DNA from: Fluctibacter corallii
Lineage (GTDB): Bacteria; Pseudomonadota; Gammaproteobacteria; Enterobacterales; Alteromonadaceae
Assembly: GCF_025751585.1 (NCBI RefSeq)
Contig: NZ_JAOWKX010000012.1
Coordinates: 1-64,000, forward strand
DNA length: 64,000 nt
Direction of reading: 5' to 3'
In this document: positions 28,130 to 41,606 of the stretch, piece after piece
How positions within the stretch are numbered: position 1 is the first letter of the stretch
How the letters are laid out: each line of letters begins with the position of its first letter
Translations under genes and position numbers: made by a program
Notes under the pieces: generated by a model
The model's database searches: none
The model's input: only the letters and a program-made list of their open reading frames with translations
Told to the model about the DNA's origin: nothing

Positions 28130-28220
28130 GACCTAGTCCCGCTATACATAAGGTTGTTGGTTAATACCACAGTGGAATCAACATTACGTTAATAACCGCT
28201 GTGCTCAAAAAGGACGCTGA

Positions 28221-28249
28221 ATTCTAGAGATCATCTGACGCTTTGTCAA
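28221..28249 (-). promoter_or_regulatory. Strong sigma-70 promoter of rpmH
   Basis: On the minus strand TTGACA (28249-28244) and TAGAAT (28226-28221) are separated by exactly 17 bases. Transcription would start near 28214, about 85 bases before the rpmH ATG. Confidence 0.85.
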
Positions 28250-28329
28250 TCAAAGATCGTAAGGATCGCTAAAAATTTATTCAATTTCTTTTTTCTCAGT
28301 TGTTAATAGTTTTCAGAATTTCACACTAT

Positions 28330-28392
28330 GTATCCACAGATAAAGGAAAAATGAAAAAAAACAGATGAAATTTAACATAAAATTTATCCACT
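28330..28392. promoter_or_regulatory. DnaA boxes in the rpmH-dnaA gap
   Basis: GTATCCACA (28330-28338) and TTATCCACT (28384-28392) each match the TTATCCACA box at 8 of 9 bases. They lie upstream of dnaA and probably serve autoregulation of dnaA. The rest of the 558-base gap (28130-28687) is A/T-rich, holds the rpmH and dnaA promoters and no gene. Confidence 0.6.
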
Positions 28393-28515
28393 CTGTTGAT
28401 CTTTGTCGATCCGAATAAAAGTTTTACCCCACATTACAAATTAATTAAAAGTATATTAAAAACAATAGTTTATATTTGTTTTGCGTGAGATGCATAAAAA
28501 TAAAAAAGATCAATG

Positions 28516-28545
28516 TTGAAGTATGTATAGGTTATGCGAGATAAT
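28516..28545 (+). promoter_or_regulatory. Putative dnaA promoter
   Basis: TTGAAG (28516-28521) and GATAAT (28540-28545) with 18 bases between them, giving a start near 28552 and a leader of about 135 bases to dnaA. The best match upstream of dnaA, but the spacer is slightly long. Confidence 0.5.
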
Positions 28546-28687
28546 TCACAGCCCTCGTCGAACGAGGTGAGAAATAGAATAAATATTAACCTTCAAAAGT
28601 AGTCACACATAATTACTTAATTTAGGCTAATACCTCAAGTAGTAGTGAGCTGGGCTTGTCAAACCTCAGCATGGAGCAACATTTTCG

Positions 28688-30076
28688 ATGTCTTTGTGGA
28701 ATAAGTGTCTAGAACGATTACAACAAGATTTGCCGACTCAGCAATATAGTATGTGGATAAGACCGCTTCGTGCTCAAGAAGAAGTGGGTGCTTTAACGTT
28801 GCTTGCGCCAAACCGGTTTGTATTGGATTGGGTCAGAGACAAATACAGAGCTAAAATTACAGAGCTTTTCGATGAGTTTTGCGGGGCTGATGCGCCTAAC
28901 TTACGCCTAGATGTTGCTGCGGTAAACCCATCTATGAATGGTTTTTCACAAGGTGCGACGGCGATGCATTCATCATCAATGCCAGTAACACATGCTGTTA
29001 AAGCTGCTGCGCCTGCGACCAAGCCCGTTGTTCCTGCTCCAGTCGAAGACGATCACAAAAGTAATATTAATGTTACTTACACCTTTGATAATTTTGTCGA
29101 GGGTAAATCGAATCAGTTAGCCAGAGCCGCTGCTTCGCAGGTGGCTGATAATCCTGGTGGTGCTTATAACCCGCTATTTTTGTACGGCGGAACGGGCTTA
29201 GGTAAAACCCACTTATTACATGCGGTGGGCAATGGCATTATGGCGAAAAAGCGAAATGCTAAGGTTGTCTATATGCATTCTGAGCGTTTTGTTCAAGATA
29301 TGGTAAAAGCCCTACAAAATAACGCTATTGAAGAATTTAAGCGCTACTATCGCTCCGTAGATGCATTGTTAATAGATGATATCCAATTTTTTGCGAATAA
29401 AGAACGCTCACAAGAAGAGTTCTTCCATACTTTCAATGCACTGCTTGAAGGTAATCAGCAAATTATTCTCACGTCAGATCGCTACCCTAAAGAGATAGAT
29501 GGGGTAGAAGATCGCCTTAAATCTCGGTTTGGGTGGGGGTTAACAATTGCAATTGAGCCACCGGAACTAGAAACTCGGGTGGCCATTTTAATGCGAAAAG
29601 CGATGGAAAATAAAATTCATCTTCCAGACGAGGTTGCATTTTTTATTGCTAAACGCTTACGTTCGAATGTACGTGAATTAGAAGGCGCATTGAATCGAGT
29701 TATTGCAAATGCGAACTTTACCGGTCGTCCTATTACCATTGATTTTGTTCGTGAGGCACTGCGAGATTTACTAGCGCTTCAGGAAAAGTTAGTGACAATT
29801 GATAATATTCAAAAAACGGTCGCCGAATATTATAAGATTAAAATTGCTGATATTTTATCGAAGAAGCGTAGTCGTAGTGTTGCGCGTCCGAGGCAAATGG
29901 CAATGGCCTTATCAAAGGAACTAACAAACCATAGTTTACCTGAAATCGGTGATGCGTTTGGTGGAAGAGATCACACAACGGTTCTTCATGCATGCAGAAA
30001 AATAGTGCAGCTAAGAGAAGAAAGTCATGATATAAAAGAAGATTATCAGAATTTAATCAGAACACTGTCTTCATAA
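28688..30076 (+). CDS. dnaA: Chromosomal replication initiator DnaA
   Basis: AAA+ initiator that binds DnaA boxes in oriC and opens the duplex. 462 residues: domain I (1-85, begins [20 protein letters not shown]), variable linker (about 90-125), AAA+ domain with Walker [11 protein letters not shown] (about 167-176) and Walker B LLIDDIQF, and domain IV with the DNA-binding signature [11 protein letters not shown] (about 428-438). ATG at 28688. The gene lies 16 kb from oriC rather than next to it, as usual in gammaproteobacteria. It is the first gene of dnaA-dnaN-recF-gyrB. Confidence 0.99.
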   Translation: MSLWNKCLERLQQDLPTQQYSMWIRPLRAQEEVGALTLLAPNRFVLDWVRDKYRAKITELFDEFCGADAPNLRLDVAAVNPSMNGFSQGATAMHSSSMPVTHAVKAAAPATKPVVPAPVEDDHKSNINVTYTFDNFVEGKSNQLARAAASQVADNPGGAYNPLFLYGGTGLGKTHLLHAVGNGIMAKKRNAKVVYMHSERFVQDMVKALQNNAIEEFKRYYRSVDALLIDDIQFFANKERSQEEFFHTFNALLEGNQQIILTSDRYPKEIDGVEDRLKSRFGWGLTIAIEPPELETRVAILMRKAMENKIHLPDEVAFFIAKRLRSNVRELEGALNRVIANANFTGRPITIDFVREALRDLLALQEKLVTIDNIQKTVAEYYKIKIADILSKKRSRSVARPRQMAMALSKELTNHSLPEIGDAFGGRDHTTVLHACRKIVQLREESHDIKEDYQNLIRTLSS

Positions 30077-30095
30077 TAAAGTATTGAGCGAATCT

Positions 30096-31199
30096 ATGAA
30101 ATTTACGATTAGCAGGGAAAATTTTCTTCAACCACTACAGTTGGTGTCTGGCGCAGTGGAGCGTCGTCATACGCTACCTATATTATCGAATGTTCTGATA
30201 AAGGTTAGCGATAATTCTTTATGGATGACTGGCACCGATTTAGAAGTCGAGTTGATTGCCAACGTCACGCTTACGGGAGAGTTTAATGAAGGGGAAATTA
30301 CGGTTCCTGCTAAAAAGCTCTTAGATATCTGTAAGGGACTTTCTGATGACAGTGAGATTAGGTTTGAGGTTGATGGTAATAAGGCAATTATTCGATCTGG
30401 TAGGGGACGCTACTCGCTTTCAACCTTATCTGCTAGCGATTACCCCAATTTAGAGGATTGGGAGGGTGAAGTCGAGTTTGAGGTCTCTCAGAGTGATTTG
30501 AAACGGCTAATCGACTGTGTATCTTTTTCAATGGCACAGCAGGATGTTCGGTATTATTTAAATGGGATGTCGTTGGAAACGGAAGAGCATTTAATTCGCT
30601 CCGTTGCGACAGATGGTCATCGATTGGCGCTATGTAAAATGGAATACTCCAGTGCATCACTTCCTACTAGACAGGTAATTATTCCTAGAAAAGGTGTAAT
30701 GGAGATATCGCGCTTAATCGAAGCAAATGACAAGCTAGTGAAGATTCAAATAGGTGCAAATCATATTCGAATCTTTTCAAATGACTTTATCTTCACCAGT
30801 AAGTTAGTAGATGGTCGTTTCCCTGATTACAGACGAGTCTTACCTAAGGACGGCGATAAATTAGTGGAAGCAAGCAAGGACGTTCTTAAGAGCGCATTTT
30901 CTAGAGCTTCAATTCTTTCTAATGAAAAGTTTAAGGGTGTCAGGCTAAATCTTGTAGGGCAGGATTTAAAAATCACAGCCAACAATCCGGAACAAGAAGA
31001 AGCAGAAGAAATTGTTGAAGTTCAATATCAAGGTGAAGACTTGGAGATAGGTTTCAACGTAGCGTACTTAATTGATGTGTTTAATGCGTTAGGTTCTGAG
31101 AATGTAAAAATTTCTCTTTCTGACTCAAACAGTAGTGCTTTAATTGAAGATGCCGCTGATGACTCTGCACTTTATGTCATTATGCCAATGAGACTCTAG
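30096..31199 (+). CDS. dnaN: DNA polymerase III beta sliding clamp
   Basis: Ring-shaped clamp that tethers polymerases to DNA; three repeated domains, 367 residues. I start at ATG 30096 (MKFTISRENFLQPLQLVSGA), which aligns with E. coli DnaN; the TTG four codons earlier lies in its ribosome site. It ends with the conserved VIMPMRL tail, needed near the hydrophobic binding pocket. It follows dnaA by 19 bp. Confidence 0.98.
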   Translation: MKFTISRENFLQPLQLVSGAVERRHTLPILSNVLIKVSDNSLWMTGTDLEVELIANVTLTGEFNEGEITVPAKKLLDICKGLSDDSEIRFEVDGNKAIIRSGRGRYSLSTLSASDYPNLEDWEGEVEFEVSQSDLKRLIDCVSFSMAQQDVRYYLNGMSLETEEHLIRSVATDGHRLALCKMEYSSASLPTRQVIIPRKGVMEISRLIEANDKLVKIQIGANHIRIFSNDFIFTSKLVDGRFPDYRRVLPKDGDKLVEASKDVLKSAFSRASILSNEKFKGVRLNLVGQDLKITANNPEQEEAEEIVEVQYQGEDLEIGFNVAYLIDVFNALGSENVKISLSDSNSSALIEDAADDSALYVIMPMRL

Positions 31200-31223
31200 T
31201 TCTCTTAAAAATCGGTTTATTGT

Positions 31224-34773
<3,550 letters not shown>

Positions 34774-34810
34774 CTTGTAGACGCAAAGTAATAATTCTAC
34801 ATTACCGTCA

Positions 34811-34839
34811 AAACCCAATGCGATGCATTGGGTTTTTTT
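34811..34839 (+). terminator. Terminator after gyrB
   Basis: AAACCCAATGC (34811-34821) pairs with GCATTGGGTTT (34825-34835) around a GAT loop, and T runs on to 34839. It closes the dnaA-dnaN-recF-gyrB transcript. Confidence 0.92.
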
Positions 34840-35303
34840 GTAGCAGTCTGAAACCTAAATGGTGATATCAGACTAACCATTTATGCCTCTTTGTTCAGGC
34901 TTGCTACATCCCGCTCTTAATAAGAATATCTATTCCAATTCAAAACGCTCGGTTAACTATCGTTTAAATAAATGGATTACTTAACCCCAATTACAACATG
35001 TCATATGAGGTGACTTTACTACCACAACACCTGATGGAGCAGCCTGCCACCGTCGACTCCTTTCTGAACCTTGCTCGAATATTTAGGGTCTTTCAAGTGT
35101 CCCATTGTCAATTGTAACGCCGAATTCTGTGCTAAAAAATAAATATAAAACCAACTGTTCTTAAATATTGTTAGTAACATAAGTAGGGCCAATGTGTAGT
35201 AAAGATGTCCCGTTTACGATTGAGAATAAGTGAGGGAAGGAGAGCCCCAATCAAAAATAAAATCGAGGCATTTAATGGGGAAGTAGAATCTCTTTGAAAC
35301 GCA
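34840..35303. other. Gene-free stretch downstream of gyrB
   Basis: About 460 bases without a convincing gene in any frame. It is A/T-rich and may be eroded sequence: ATGTCCCGTTTACGATTGAG and the run TTAATGGGGAAGTAGA near 35272 resemble IS ends, but no pairing partner or transposase is seen. I see no sRNA with promoter and terminator here. Confidence 0.55.
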
Positions 35304-35735
35304 CTAATCTTTTAAAACGTAAACAATAGGTTGAGATTGATTGCGTGCATCAAATATAAAACGATAAAGCCCTGTTTTATTGGGCGTAAACTTAAAGTTT
35401 TCTTTCGGATTTTGACAATCCACTAACGCTTTGGCGCCAGCTTTTAAATTAATATCTCGATTCGACAATGGGCCGCATGCTAAGCCTGGCGTCCAATTTT
35501 CATCTGCAAACTTAAAATCATAAGGTTGGCCATCGGCGATGAGCTTGACACTTGCACTATAAACTTCATCACTGCCTTCTTTAACTTTGTAGCTGGGGTT
35601 TGCTTCCCACCAAGTAAATACGCCTCTTAAATACAGCTTGCTATAGTCTTGGGTTTTCCTCTGTTCGACTGAAATGGTTGAACATCCCGATAAGGCAGTT
35701 AACGCCAACAAGTACGAAAAAATCCTGAACTTCAT
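35304..35735 (-). CDS. Small lipoprotein, possible carbohydrate-binding fold
   Basis: 143 residues with a lipoprotein signal: hydrophobic MKFRIFSYLLALTALSGC with lipobox LSGC, so the mature protein starts at Cys 18. The mature part (YLRGVFTWWEANPSYKV, then YDFKFADENWTPGLACG, FTPNKTGLYRFIFDA) resembles small beta-sandwich modules such as those attached to amylases/pullulanases, and has a possible Cys pair. It is preceded on its left by the glyS terminator region and has no clear partner. Function unknown. Confidence 0.72.
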   Translation of the reverse strand: MKFRIFSYLLALTALSGCSTISVEQRKTQDYSKLYLRGVFTWWEANPSYKVKEGSDEVYSASVKLIADGQPYDFKFADENWTPGLACGPLSNRDINLKAGAKALVDCQNPKENFKFTPNKTGLYRFIFDARNQSQPIVYVLKD

Positions 35736-35757
35736 TGTTGTACCTTTGCTACATCGT

Positions 35758-35780
35758 AAAAAAGGGGCGTGATGCGCCCC
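35758..35780 (-). terminator. Terminator after glyS
   Basis: GGGGCG (35764-35769) pairs with CGCCCC (35775-35780), and on the minus strand six T follow (A run 35758-35763). It ends the glyQ-glyS transcript. Confidence 0.85.
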
Positions 35781-35792
35781 TCTACGATTGAA

Positions 35793-37859
35793 TTAATTCA
35801 ATAGGGAGATATCAGCTGTGTGTAAGAACAAACGTCTTAGCGTGAACAACAACGCTAAACGGTTTTTCTTAATTGCGTCGTCATTTGCCATCACCATGAC
35901 GTTGTCGAAGAACGCATCAATACTATCTCTTAGGCAAGACATCGCCTTCAGGGCTTCCTCGTAGTTACCCGCATCAAGCATCGGACGTACTGTCTTTTCA
36001 ACGTCTTCTAGTGCACTGAATAACTGACGCTCTTCGTCTTGCTCGAATAAAGCGGTGTCAATTTTACCTGCTTCAGAAATGCCATTTTTTTGAAGTATAT
36101 TCGCCACGCGTTTGTTCGCAGCTGCAAGAGCTGATGCTGACTCCATTGACTTAAACGAAGATACACCCTCAATTCTAGCGGCGAAATCGGCAGGCTTTGT
36201 AGGGCGTTTTGCCTCTACCGCCTGAATCACATCGACGTCGATGCCTTTTTCCTGGTAAAACGGTCTGAATCGAGCAAGGATAAAGTCAACGACCTGATCG
36301 CTAGTATCTTGGTTCGTCAATTTGCCACCGAATAATGTCGCCGAGCGAGAGACTAAATCAAGCAGATCCAGTTCAAGTTTATTCTCAACGATAATACGCA
36401 GTACACCGATTGCGGCTCTTCTCAGTGCAAATGGGTCTTTATCACCCTTAGGCAACTGGCCTATACCGAAAATGCCCACTAGCGTATCCAGTTTATCAGC
36501 GAGCGCTACGGCGCTACTGGTTCCTGCTGAAGGAAGGCTATCCCCCGCAAAACGTGGTTTGTACTGTTCATCCAACGCCGTCGCTACGGCCTCCGGTTCG
36601 CCATCGTGACGCGCATAGTGCATCCCCATGACACCCTGAACATCAGGAAACTCCATGACCATGTTGGTCATAAGGTCCGTTTTACACAGCAGTCCCGCTC
36701 GCTTCGCTTCTGCCGTATTGGTTCCCATCAATTCCGCAATTTGACCCGCAAGCGCAGAAATACGATCAGATTTGTCTTTTAGCGTACCGAGTTGCTTTTG
36801 AAACAATACGGTTTCTAAGCTAGATAAACGCGACTCAAGCGTCTCTTTTCTGTCTGTTTCAAAGAAAAAGCGAGCGTCTGCCAGACGTGGACGAATTACC
36901 TTTTCGTTACCCGATATCACCTGTGATTTATCTTTACTGTCTATATTACTAACAAACAAAAAGCGGGGCATAAGCTCGCCGTCTTTAGACAATAAAGGGA
37001 AGTATTTCTGATCGTCTTTCATGGTATAGATCAGGGCTTCTTTCGGTACTTCCAAGAAGTCTTCGTCAAAGCTCGCTGTTAGCACAACTGGCCACTCAAC
37101 CAATGATGTGACTTCTTCTAATAATTCGTTGTCTGTTTCTACTACGCCACCTTCAGCCTCAGCAGCCTTTGCTAATTGCTCGATGATTTGTTGCTTTCTT
37201 GCTGCATAGTCAGCAATAACAAACTGTGATTCGAGTGATTGTAGGTAATCATCTGCGTGAGTAAGTGTGAACTCACCATCACCATGGAAGCGATGACCGC
37301 GGATAGTGGCAGCGGAATTGATATCCAGCACGCTACCAGAAATTATTTCGTTTCCATACATCATAGTAAACGTATGAGCAGGGCGAATAAATTGCGTTGT
37401 TTTCGCTCCCCAGCGCATCGGCTTAGGAATAGGAAGCTTTTTCAAAGCGGTCGCGACGATGTCTGGTAGCAACGACTCAATAGGCTGTCCCTCAACATTC
37501 GCCTTGAAGAGTAACCATTCACCTTTGTCTGTCGTAAGGCGCTCCGCATCCGCTACAGTAATGCCATTAGAGCGCGCCCAGCCTTCGGCTGCCTTTGTCG
37601 GATTGCCTGAATCATCAAATGCAGCCGCAATCGCAGGACCACGCTTTTCAACAACCTTATCTTCTTGACGGCTAACTAACTGAGTTACCTTAACCGCTAA
37701 ACGTCGTGGAGAGGCGTACCAAGTTAGGTCTTCAAATGACAATTCAGCGTCATGTAATCCATCTTGAATGCCGTCTTTAAAGGCTATCGCTAGGCTCTTA
37801 AGCGCCTTCGGTGGTAATTCTTCCGTTCCCAATTCAATTAAAAGGCTTTCTTTACGCAT
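35793..37859 (-). CDS. glyS: Glycyl-tRNA synthetase beta subunit
   Basis: Beta subunit of the alpha2-beta2 glycyl-tRNA synthetase; binds tRNA(Gly). 688 residues, in line with E. coli GlyS (689). Starts [20 protein letters not shown] and carries the HD-like and anticodon-binding (DALR-like) parts. It follows glyQ by 3 bp, so translation is coupled. Ends ...[12 protein letters not shown]. Confidence 0.98.
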   Translation of the reverse strand: MRKESLLIELGTEELPPKALKSLAIAFKDGIQDGLHDAELSFEDLTWYASPRRLAVKVTQLVSRQEDKVVEKRGPAIAAAFDDSGNPTKAAEGWARSNGITVADAERLTTDKGEWLLFKANVEGQPIESLLPDIVATALKKLPIPKPMRWGAKTTQFIRPAHTFTMMYGNEIISGSVLDINSAATIRGHRFHGDGEFTLTHADDYLQSLESQFVIADYAARKQQIIEQLAKAAEAEGGVVETDNELLEEVTSLVEWPVVLTASFDEDFLEVPKEALIYTMKDDQKYFPLLSKDGELMPRFLFVSNIDSKDKSQVISGNEKVIRPRLADARFFFETDRKETLESRLSSLETVLFQKQLGTLKDKSDRISALAGQIAELMGTNTAEAKRAGLLCKTDLMTNMVMEFPDVQGVMGMHYARHDGEPEAVATALDEQYKPRFAGDSLPSAGTSSAVALADKLDTLVGIFGIGQLPKGDKDPFALRRAAIGVLRIIVENKLELDLLDLVSRSATLFGGKLTNQDTSDQVVDFILARFRPFYQEKGIDVDVIQAVEAKRPTKPADFAARIEGVSSFKSMESASALAAANKRVANILQKNGISEAGKIDTALFEQDEERQLFSALEDVEKTVRPMLDAGNYEEALKAMSCLRDSIDAFFDNVMVMANDDAIKKNRLALLFTLRRLFLHTADISLLN

Positions 37860-37862
37860 CGT

Positions 37863-38768
37863 TTACTGCTCCTTTTGACACATTGGGAATCCAAGCGTTT
37901 CACGCTTCTCGTAATAGCTTTGTGCGCATGCCTTGGCTAGGGTTCTGACTCGCAAGATATAGCGCTGACGTTCCGTAACCGAGATAGCATGACGAGCATC
38001 TAACATATTAAATGCGTGAGACGCACGCATTACCTGCTCGTAAGCTGGTAAGGGTAATCCAGCCTCGATCATACGCTGGCTGTCTTTTTCGCATTGGTCG
38101 AACATGGCAAATAGCGTGTCTACATCTGCGTGTTCGAAGTTATATGCTGATTGCTCTACTTCGTTCTGATGGAATACATCGCCATAAGTGACTTTACCCA
38201 TCGGGCCGTCTGTCCATACCAAATCATAGATACTGTCGACGCCTTGAACGTACATTGCTAGTCGCTCGAGTCCGTAGGTGATCTCGCCAGTAACTGGTGA
38301 ACACTCTAATCCACCCACCTGCTGAAAATAAGTAAACTGAGTGACTTCCATGCCATTAAGCCAGACTTCCCAACCAAGTCCCCAAGCTCCGAGAGTGGGA
38401 GATTCCCAATTGTCTTCTACAAATCGGATGTCGTGAACCAGCGGATCAAAGCCGAGCTCTTTCAAAGACCCAAGATATAATTCTTGAATATTGTCAGGTG
38501 ATGGCTTCAACATAACCTGAAATTGGTAGTAATGTTGTAAGCGATTGGGGTTTTCTCCATATCGACCATCGGTGGGACGACGACAAGGTTGTACATACGC
38601 ACTGCTAATAGGCTCAGGACCCAAAGAGCGTAGGAATGTCATAGGGTGAAATGTACCTGCACCCACTTCCATATCAAGGGGTTGAATAATGACACAGCCT
38701 TGCCGCGCCCAGTAATCCTGTAGGGCGAGAATTAGCCCTTGAAAGGTCTTGATATCATACTTTTGCAT
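37863..38768 (-). CDS. glyQ: Glycyl-tRNA synthetase alpha subunit
   Basis: Catalytic class II alpha subunit, charges tRNA(Gly) with glycine. 301 residues; starts [20 protein letters not shown] and has the family motifs [20 protein letters not shown] and [23 protein letters not shown] at 38768. It is the first gene of the glyQ-glyS operon, divergent from tag. Confidence 0.98.
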   Translation of the reverse strand: MQKYDIKTFQGLILALQDYWARQGCVIIQPLDMEVGAGTFHPMTFLRSLGPEPISSAYVQPCRRPTDGRYGENPNRLQHYYQFQVMLKPSPDNIQELYLGSLKELGFDPLVHDIRFVEDNWESPTLGAWGLGWEVWLNGMEVTQFTYFQQVGGLECSPVTGEITYGLERLAMYVQGVDSIYDLVWTDGPMGKVTYGDVFHQNEVEQSAYNFEHADVDTLFAMFDQCEKDSQRMIEAGLPLPAYEQVMRASHAFNMLDARHAISVTERQRYILRVRTLAKACAQSYYEKRETLGFPMCQKEQ

Positions 38769-38878
38769 AATGCACTGCTAACTCGGTTAATTGATTCAAA
38801 AAATGCTGTTCAGTATACCTTTTGTGCGCGAATGAATGTAGATTAAATAGCGCAAATAACACACTTTAGGCTGAATTT

Positions 38879-39457
38879 ATGGACAAAAAACGTTGTGGAT
38901 GGGTGTCTGATGATGCTTTATACCAAGATTATCACGACAATGTGTGGGGGCGTCCAGTCGAGGATGCACAAGAGCTGTTTGCAAAACTGTGCCTAGATGG
39001 TCAACAGGCCGGCTTAAGTTGGATTACCATCCTCAAAAAACAAGCCAACTACGAAGCGCTATTTCATGATTTCAATCCGTACAAAATAGCGCAAATGACA
39101 CCTGACGATGTGGAGCGCCTTATGCACGAACCTGGCATAGTAAGGAACCGTCTTAAAATTCAGTCGGTTATTAAAAATGCGCATGCGTTTATCAAAATAG
39201 AAAATGAAGGCAGTTTTTCAGATTTCCTATGGGATTTTGTTGATCACAAAACACGTGTTAATCAATGGAGGACTTTGTCTGACGTGCCAGCGAGCACACC
39301 GGAGTCGGATGCGATGGCGAAGGCATTAAAAAAGCGAGGGTTTAGCTTTGTGGGCACCACGATTTGCTACGCGTTCATGCAGGCAGTGGGCATGGTTAAT
39401 GACCATGTTGTGGATTGCCATTGTTATGAAGATACGGTAGCTCTAGCTAAAAGGTAA
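38879..39457 (+). CDS. tag: DNA-3-methyladenine glycosylase I
   Basis: Removes 3-methyladenine from alkylated DNA. 192 residues (E. coli Tag 187). The start KKRCGWVSDDALYQDYHDNVWG and the end VVDCHCYED supply the zinc ligands (one Cys and one His near the start, His and Cys near the end), and the helix-hairpin-helix-like region lies between. It is divergent from glyQ, a common arrangement in gammaproteobacteria. Confidence 0.97.
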   Translation: MDKKRCGWVSDDALYQDYHDNVWGRPVEDAQELFAKLCLDGQQAGLSWITILKKQANYEALFHDFNPYKIAQMTPDDVERLMHEPGIVRNRLKIQSVIKNAHAFIKIENEGSFSDFLWDFVDHKTRVNQWRTLSDVPASTPESDAMAKALKKRGFSFVGTTICYAFMQAVGMVNDHVVDCHCYEDTVALAKR

Positions 39458-39503
39458 TTGCATGGAGCGCGCTTACCTCCAGATAAACGCGCACTCTGGC
39501 TAA

Positions 39504-39959
39504 TCAGATAGCAATTTGAAAGGATTTTAGTGGTGCAATTTCTTTTAATATTGCGGTTTCTAAACGGCTTTCATGCTCTTCCCGTTCATCATCCTGTTCC
39601 TTACGAACCTGTCTGGTTAACGCTTTGCGTTCTTCATGAGTAGGTAAGTCTTTTACTAAGTCATAAAGTTCATATAGGGCTGGAAATTGAATCTGACAAT
39701 CAGGGACGTCTTTTACCGGTAAACTATGTAAAAGGTTAACTAAACGAATCGCGCCTTCAGACAAATTGCACTGTTGTTGCTCCATAGCCATTGCAATTAC
39801 TTGAACGCTTTCGGTGATGGAATCAACACGTTGCTGTCTCATTGCCAGCTGATTTTTAGACTGCTTATTTAGTGCAAATAGTAATTTACCTGCATAAAAT
39901 GCCAAGCTTGCAATTACTAAAAGCGCAAATATCAACGCAATCCACAGTTCGTAACTCAT
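39504..39959 (-). CDS. DUF2489 family membrane protein
   Basis: 151 residues: one N-terminal membrane helix (IALIFALLVIASLAFYAGKL, about 6-25) then a soluble helical part with a Gln-rich stretch (AMRQQRVDSITE, AMEQQQCNLSE). It matches the DUF2489 family, which is often found beside yihI. Function unknown. It lies 17 bp after yihI and is likely co-transcribed with it. Confidence 0.8.
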   Translation of the reverse strand: MSYELWIALIFALLVIASLAFYAGKLLFALNKQSKNQLAMRQQRVDSITESVQVIAMAMEQQQCNLSEGAIRLVNLLHSLPVKDVPDCQIQFPALYELYDLVKDLPTHEERKALTRQVRKEQDDEREEHESRLETAILKEIAPLKSFQIAI

Positions 39960-39976
39960 TATCTACAATACCCTAA

Positions 39977-40489
39977 TTATACTAACTTCTTGGGATCGAT
40001 AGACTCAAAACGTGCTAATGGATCATCGTCATCCCCATCTACATCGTCATTATCGTCGGCATCATCGTGAATACCGAGTAATTCACACAACGCACGGTGA
40101 CGTTGCATTTTTTGATCAACATATTGTTGTTCCTCAACGGAGAGCACAGCCTGATCTTCTATCTTATCTAATAATGCTTCAAGTCTGGCATCGGCTTCAA
40201 TCGCCGCCAGTTCCTGCTTGGGTGAGAAGTACTTAGGCTTAGGTACTTTTTTCTCAACCTCTTTTACCACTAGCGGTACTGGCTTTTTGCTGCCAACCCG
40301 TGGATCTTTCTTTTGATTTTGAATAGGCGCTTTAGTGTCTTGCTTAGTGCTATGACGACTTCCGCTTGGGTTACCGGTTTTCTTTTTCGGCTTCCCACCG
40401 GAAGGTGAGCGGGGTTGGCTTCCCGGTTCTTTTGGTGCTTTACGAACACCGATTTGCCCGACTTTACGGGTCTTTTTTGATCTGGCCAT
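39977..40489 (-). CDS. yihI: Der GTPase activator YihI
   Basis: Stimulates GTPase Der (EngA) in ribosome assembly. 170 residues: a basic, Lys/Pro-rich disordered N-terminus (MARSKKTRKVGQIGVRKA), the conserved core KKDPRVGSKKPVPLVV (about 61-76) and a helical C-terminal part (PKQELAAIEADARLEALLDK) ending in an acidic tail. It lies beside the Csr-type RNA, engB, spf and polA, as in E. coli. Confidence 0.93.
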   Translation of the reverse strand: MARSKKTRKVGQIGVRKAPKEPGSQPRSPSGGKPKKKTGNPSGSRHSTKQDTKAPIQNQKKDPRVGSKKPVPLVVKEVEKKVPKPKYFSPKQELAAIEADARLEALLDKIEDQAVLSVEEQQYVDQKMQRHRALCELLGIHDDADDNDDVDGDDDDPLARFESIDPKKLV

Positions 40490-40527
40490 ACTAACCTCAA
40501 TAATCTATCTGCGTTAATTTTAACGCA

Positions 40528-41199
40528 TTATGTCGGGCTGTTGATATGTTTTCTTAAGAAGACTACATCGTTACTTATCACTGACAGCGTTAAACCGTAA
40601 TGATTGGCTATCCATTGAAAGGTTTTTTCACTAAAAAAGCTTACGTGGGTGATATCGTTCTTGTAGTGCCAATGAGCAAACCGCTCTTTGCTTATCACGC
40701 GTTTTGTCATCACCGCCAACAACCCATTTGGCGTGAGCATGTTTATTAGCTTGGTAAATTCCACATGTGGCGCATGAAAATGTTCGCACGCTTCTGTGCA
40801 AGTGATCACGTCATAACGTTGTCTCAACTTGCTGAGATTATTGGCGTAAATAGGATCGAATACCGCCATCTTAATACCAAATTCTTCAAGCATTGAAGCG
40901 AGAACAGGGGCAGGGCCGCAACCAAAGTCGAGCCCTGAAAGCGTGGGAGAACTAAGGTTTTCTGATAATGTTTGTATGAGAGGAGCGCTCAGCTTAGTGA
41001 GAAAGTGCCGATATCCCTCATCTTCAAACGCATTCTCATGTAAATCGTATTCCTGCTTTTCTTGCACTTGATTAGGCAGACTGCACGGCTCAACAAAAAC
41101 AAGCATACAAAGGTTACATTGAAAATACCGTCGGCGTTTGTCTGTATGGTAGTGTTGGGTGTCGCCAGAAAGGCACAGTGGGCAAGGATAGTTGAGCAT
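40528..41199 (-). CDS. SAM-dependent methyltransferase with zinc ribbon
   Basis: 223 residues. The N-terminus carries a two-CxxC zinc knuckle (CPLCLSGDTQHYHTDKRRRY, then CNLCMLVFVEP), followed by a class I methyltransferase core with LDFGCGPAPVLASML (about 89-103). It resembles SAM methyltransferases of the type seen with RNA or polysaccharide substrates. No substrate can be assigned from the sequence. Its start lies only 18 bases from the terminator of the CsrC-like RNA, which reads in the same direction. Confidence 0.82.
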   Translation of the reverse strand: MLNYPCPLCLSGDTQHYHTDKRRRYFQCNLCMLVFVEPCSLPNQVQEKQEYDLHENAFEDEGYRHFLTKLSAPLIQTLSENLSSPTLSGLDFGCGPAPVLASMLEEFGIKMAVFDPIYANNLSKLRQRYDVITCTEACEHFHAPHVEFTKLINMLTPNGLLAVMTKRVISKERFAHWHYKNDITHVSFFSEKTFQWIANHYGLTLSVISNDVVFLRKHINSPT

Positions 41200-41216
41200 A
41201 TTTTCGTTTCACAAAG

Positions 41217-41498
41217 AAAAAAGGCGATAGCAATGCTATCACCTTTCGTATAACTAAGTGCCAGATGACACTTCTCCCGTTATGTATTCTTCCTGAATAA
41301 TAACAGTTCCCTATTTTACGCTTCCCTTATTTTTATTCTTCACGAAGCCTTATTTTCTCGTTTTCGGTCTTCCTGACGCTTTATTGGTCGTCCTTATATT
41401 TCCCAAGTAGGTTAGTGACTAACTCTTTTTATTGTTGATTACGCTAGTCTGGTCTTCCATGTTAGCTGCTCAAAAACAGCGTCCTTATTGTTATTGTT
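41217..41498 (-). ncRNA. csrC: CsrC-type regulatory RNA (sequesters CsrA)
   Basis: About 282 bases on the minus strand. Nine GGA motifs occur (minus-strand GGA at 41276, 41293, 41310, 41325, 41373, 41393, 41403, 41458, 41484), four as AGGA and four as GGGA, where about four would be expected by chance. CsrA-family proteins bind GGA in hairpin loops. A sigma-70 promoter lies just upstream and a hairpin with a T run (minus: GGTGATAGC-ATT-GCTATCGCC then TTTTTT) ends it. The place, between yihI and engB next to polA/spf, is that of E. coli csrC. No protein-coding frame is present. Confidence 0.82.
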
Positions 41499-41504
41499 GC
41501 GCAA

Positions 41505-41532
41505 AGCATACACTATTAGTGTGGTTTTACAA
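41505..41532 (-). promoter_or_regulatory. Promoter of the CsrC-like RNA
   Basis: On the minus strand TTGTAA (41532-41527) and TATGCT (41510-41505) are 16 bases apart. The spacer contains ACACTAATAGTGT, an imperfect inverted repeat that could bind a regulator; such RNAs are commonly controlled by the BarA/UvrY (GacA) system, but I could not see a full match to that binding site. Confidence 0.65.
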
Positions 41533-41575
41533 CTTTTTTACAAACAAAAAGTGAACTTTTTTTGAAAGTTGCAAT

Positions 41576-41600
41576 AAAAAAGCGACATATTGTCGCTTTT
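41576..41600 (-). terminator. Terminator after the cytochrome c4 gene
   Basis: AAAAGCGACA (41578-41587) pairs with TGTCGCTTTT (41591-41600) around a TAT loop; on the minus strand six T follow. It separates the cytochrome gene from the CsrC-like RNA promoter. Confidence 0.88.
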
Positions 41601-41606
41601 CTAAGA

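Noticed and set aside
28250-28560. rpmH-dnaA gap as the replication origin
   Set aside because: It has only two imperfect DnaA boxes and few GATC sites; the mnmG-mioC interval has the E. coli-like oriC architecture.
35272-35290. TTAATGGGGAAGTAGA, similar to IS ends in the island
   Set aside because: No second end, transposase remnant or duplication nearby; match is too short.
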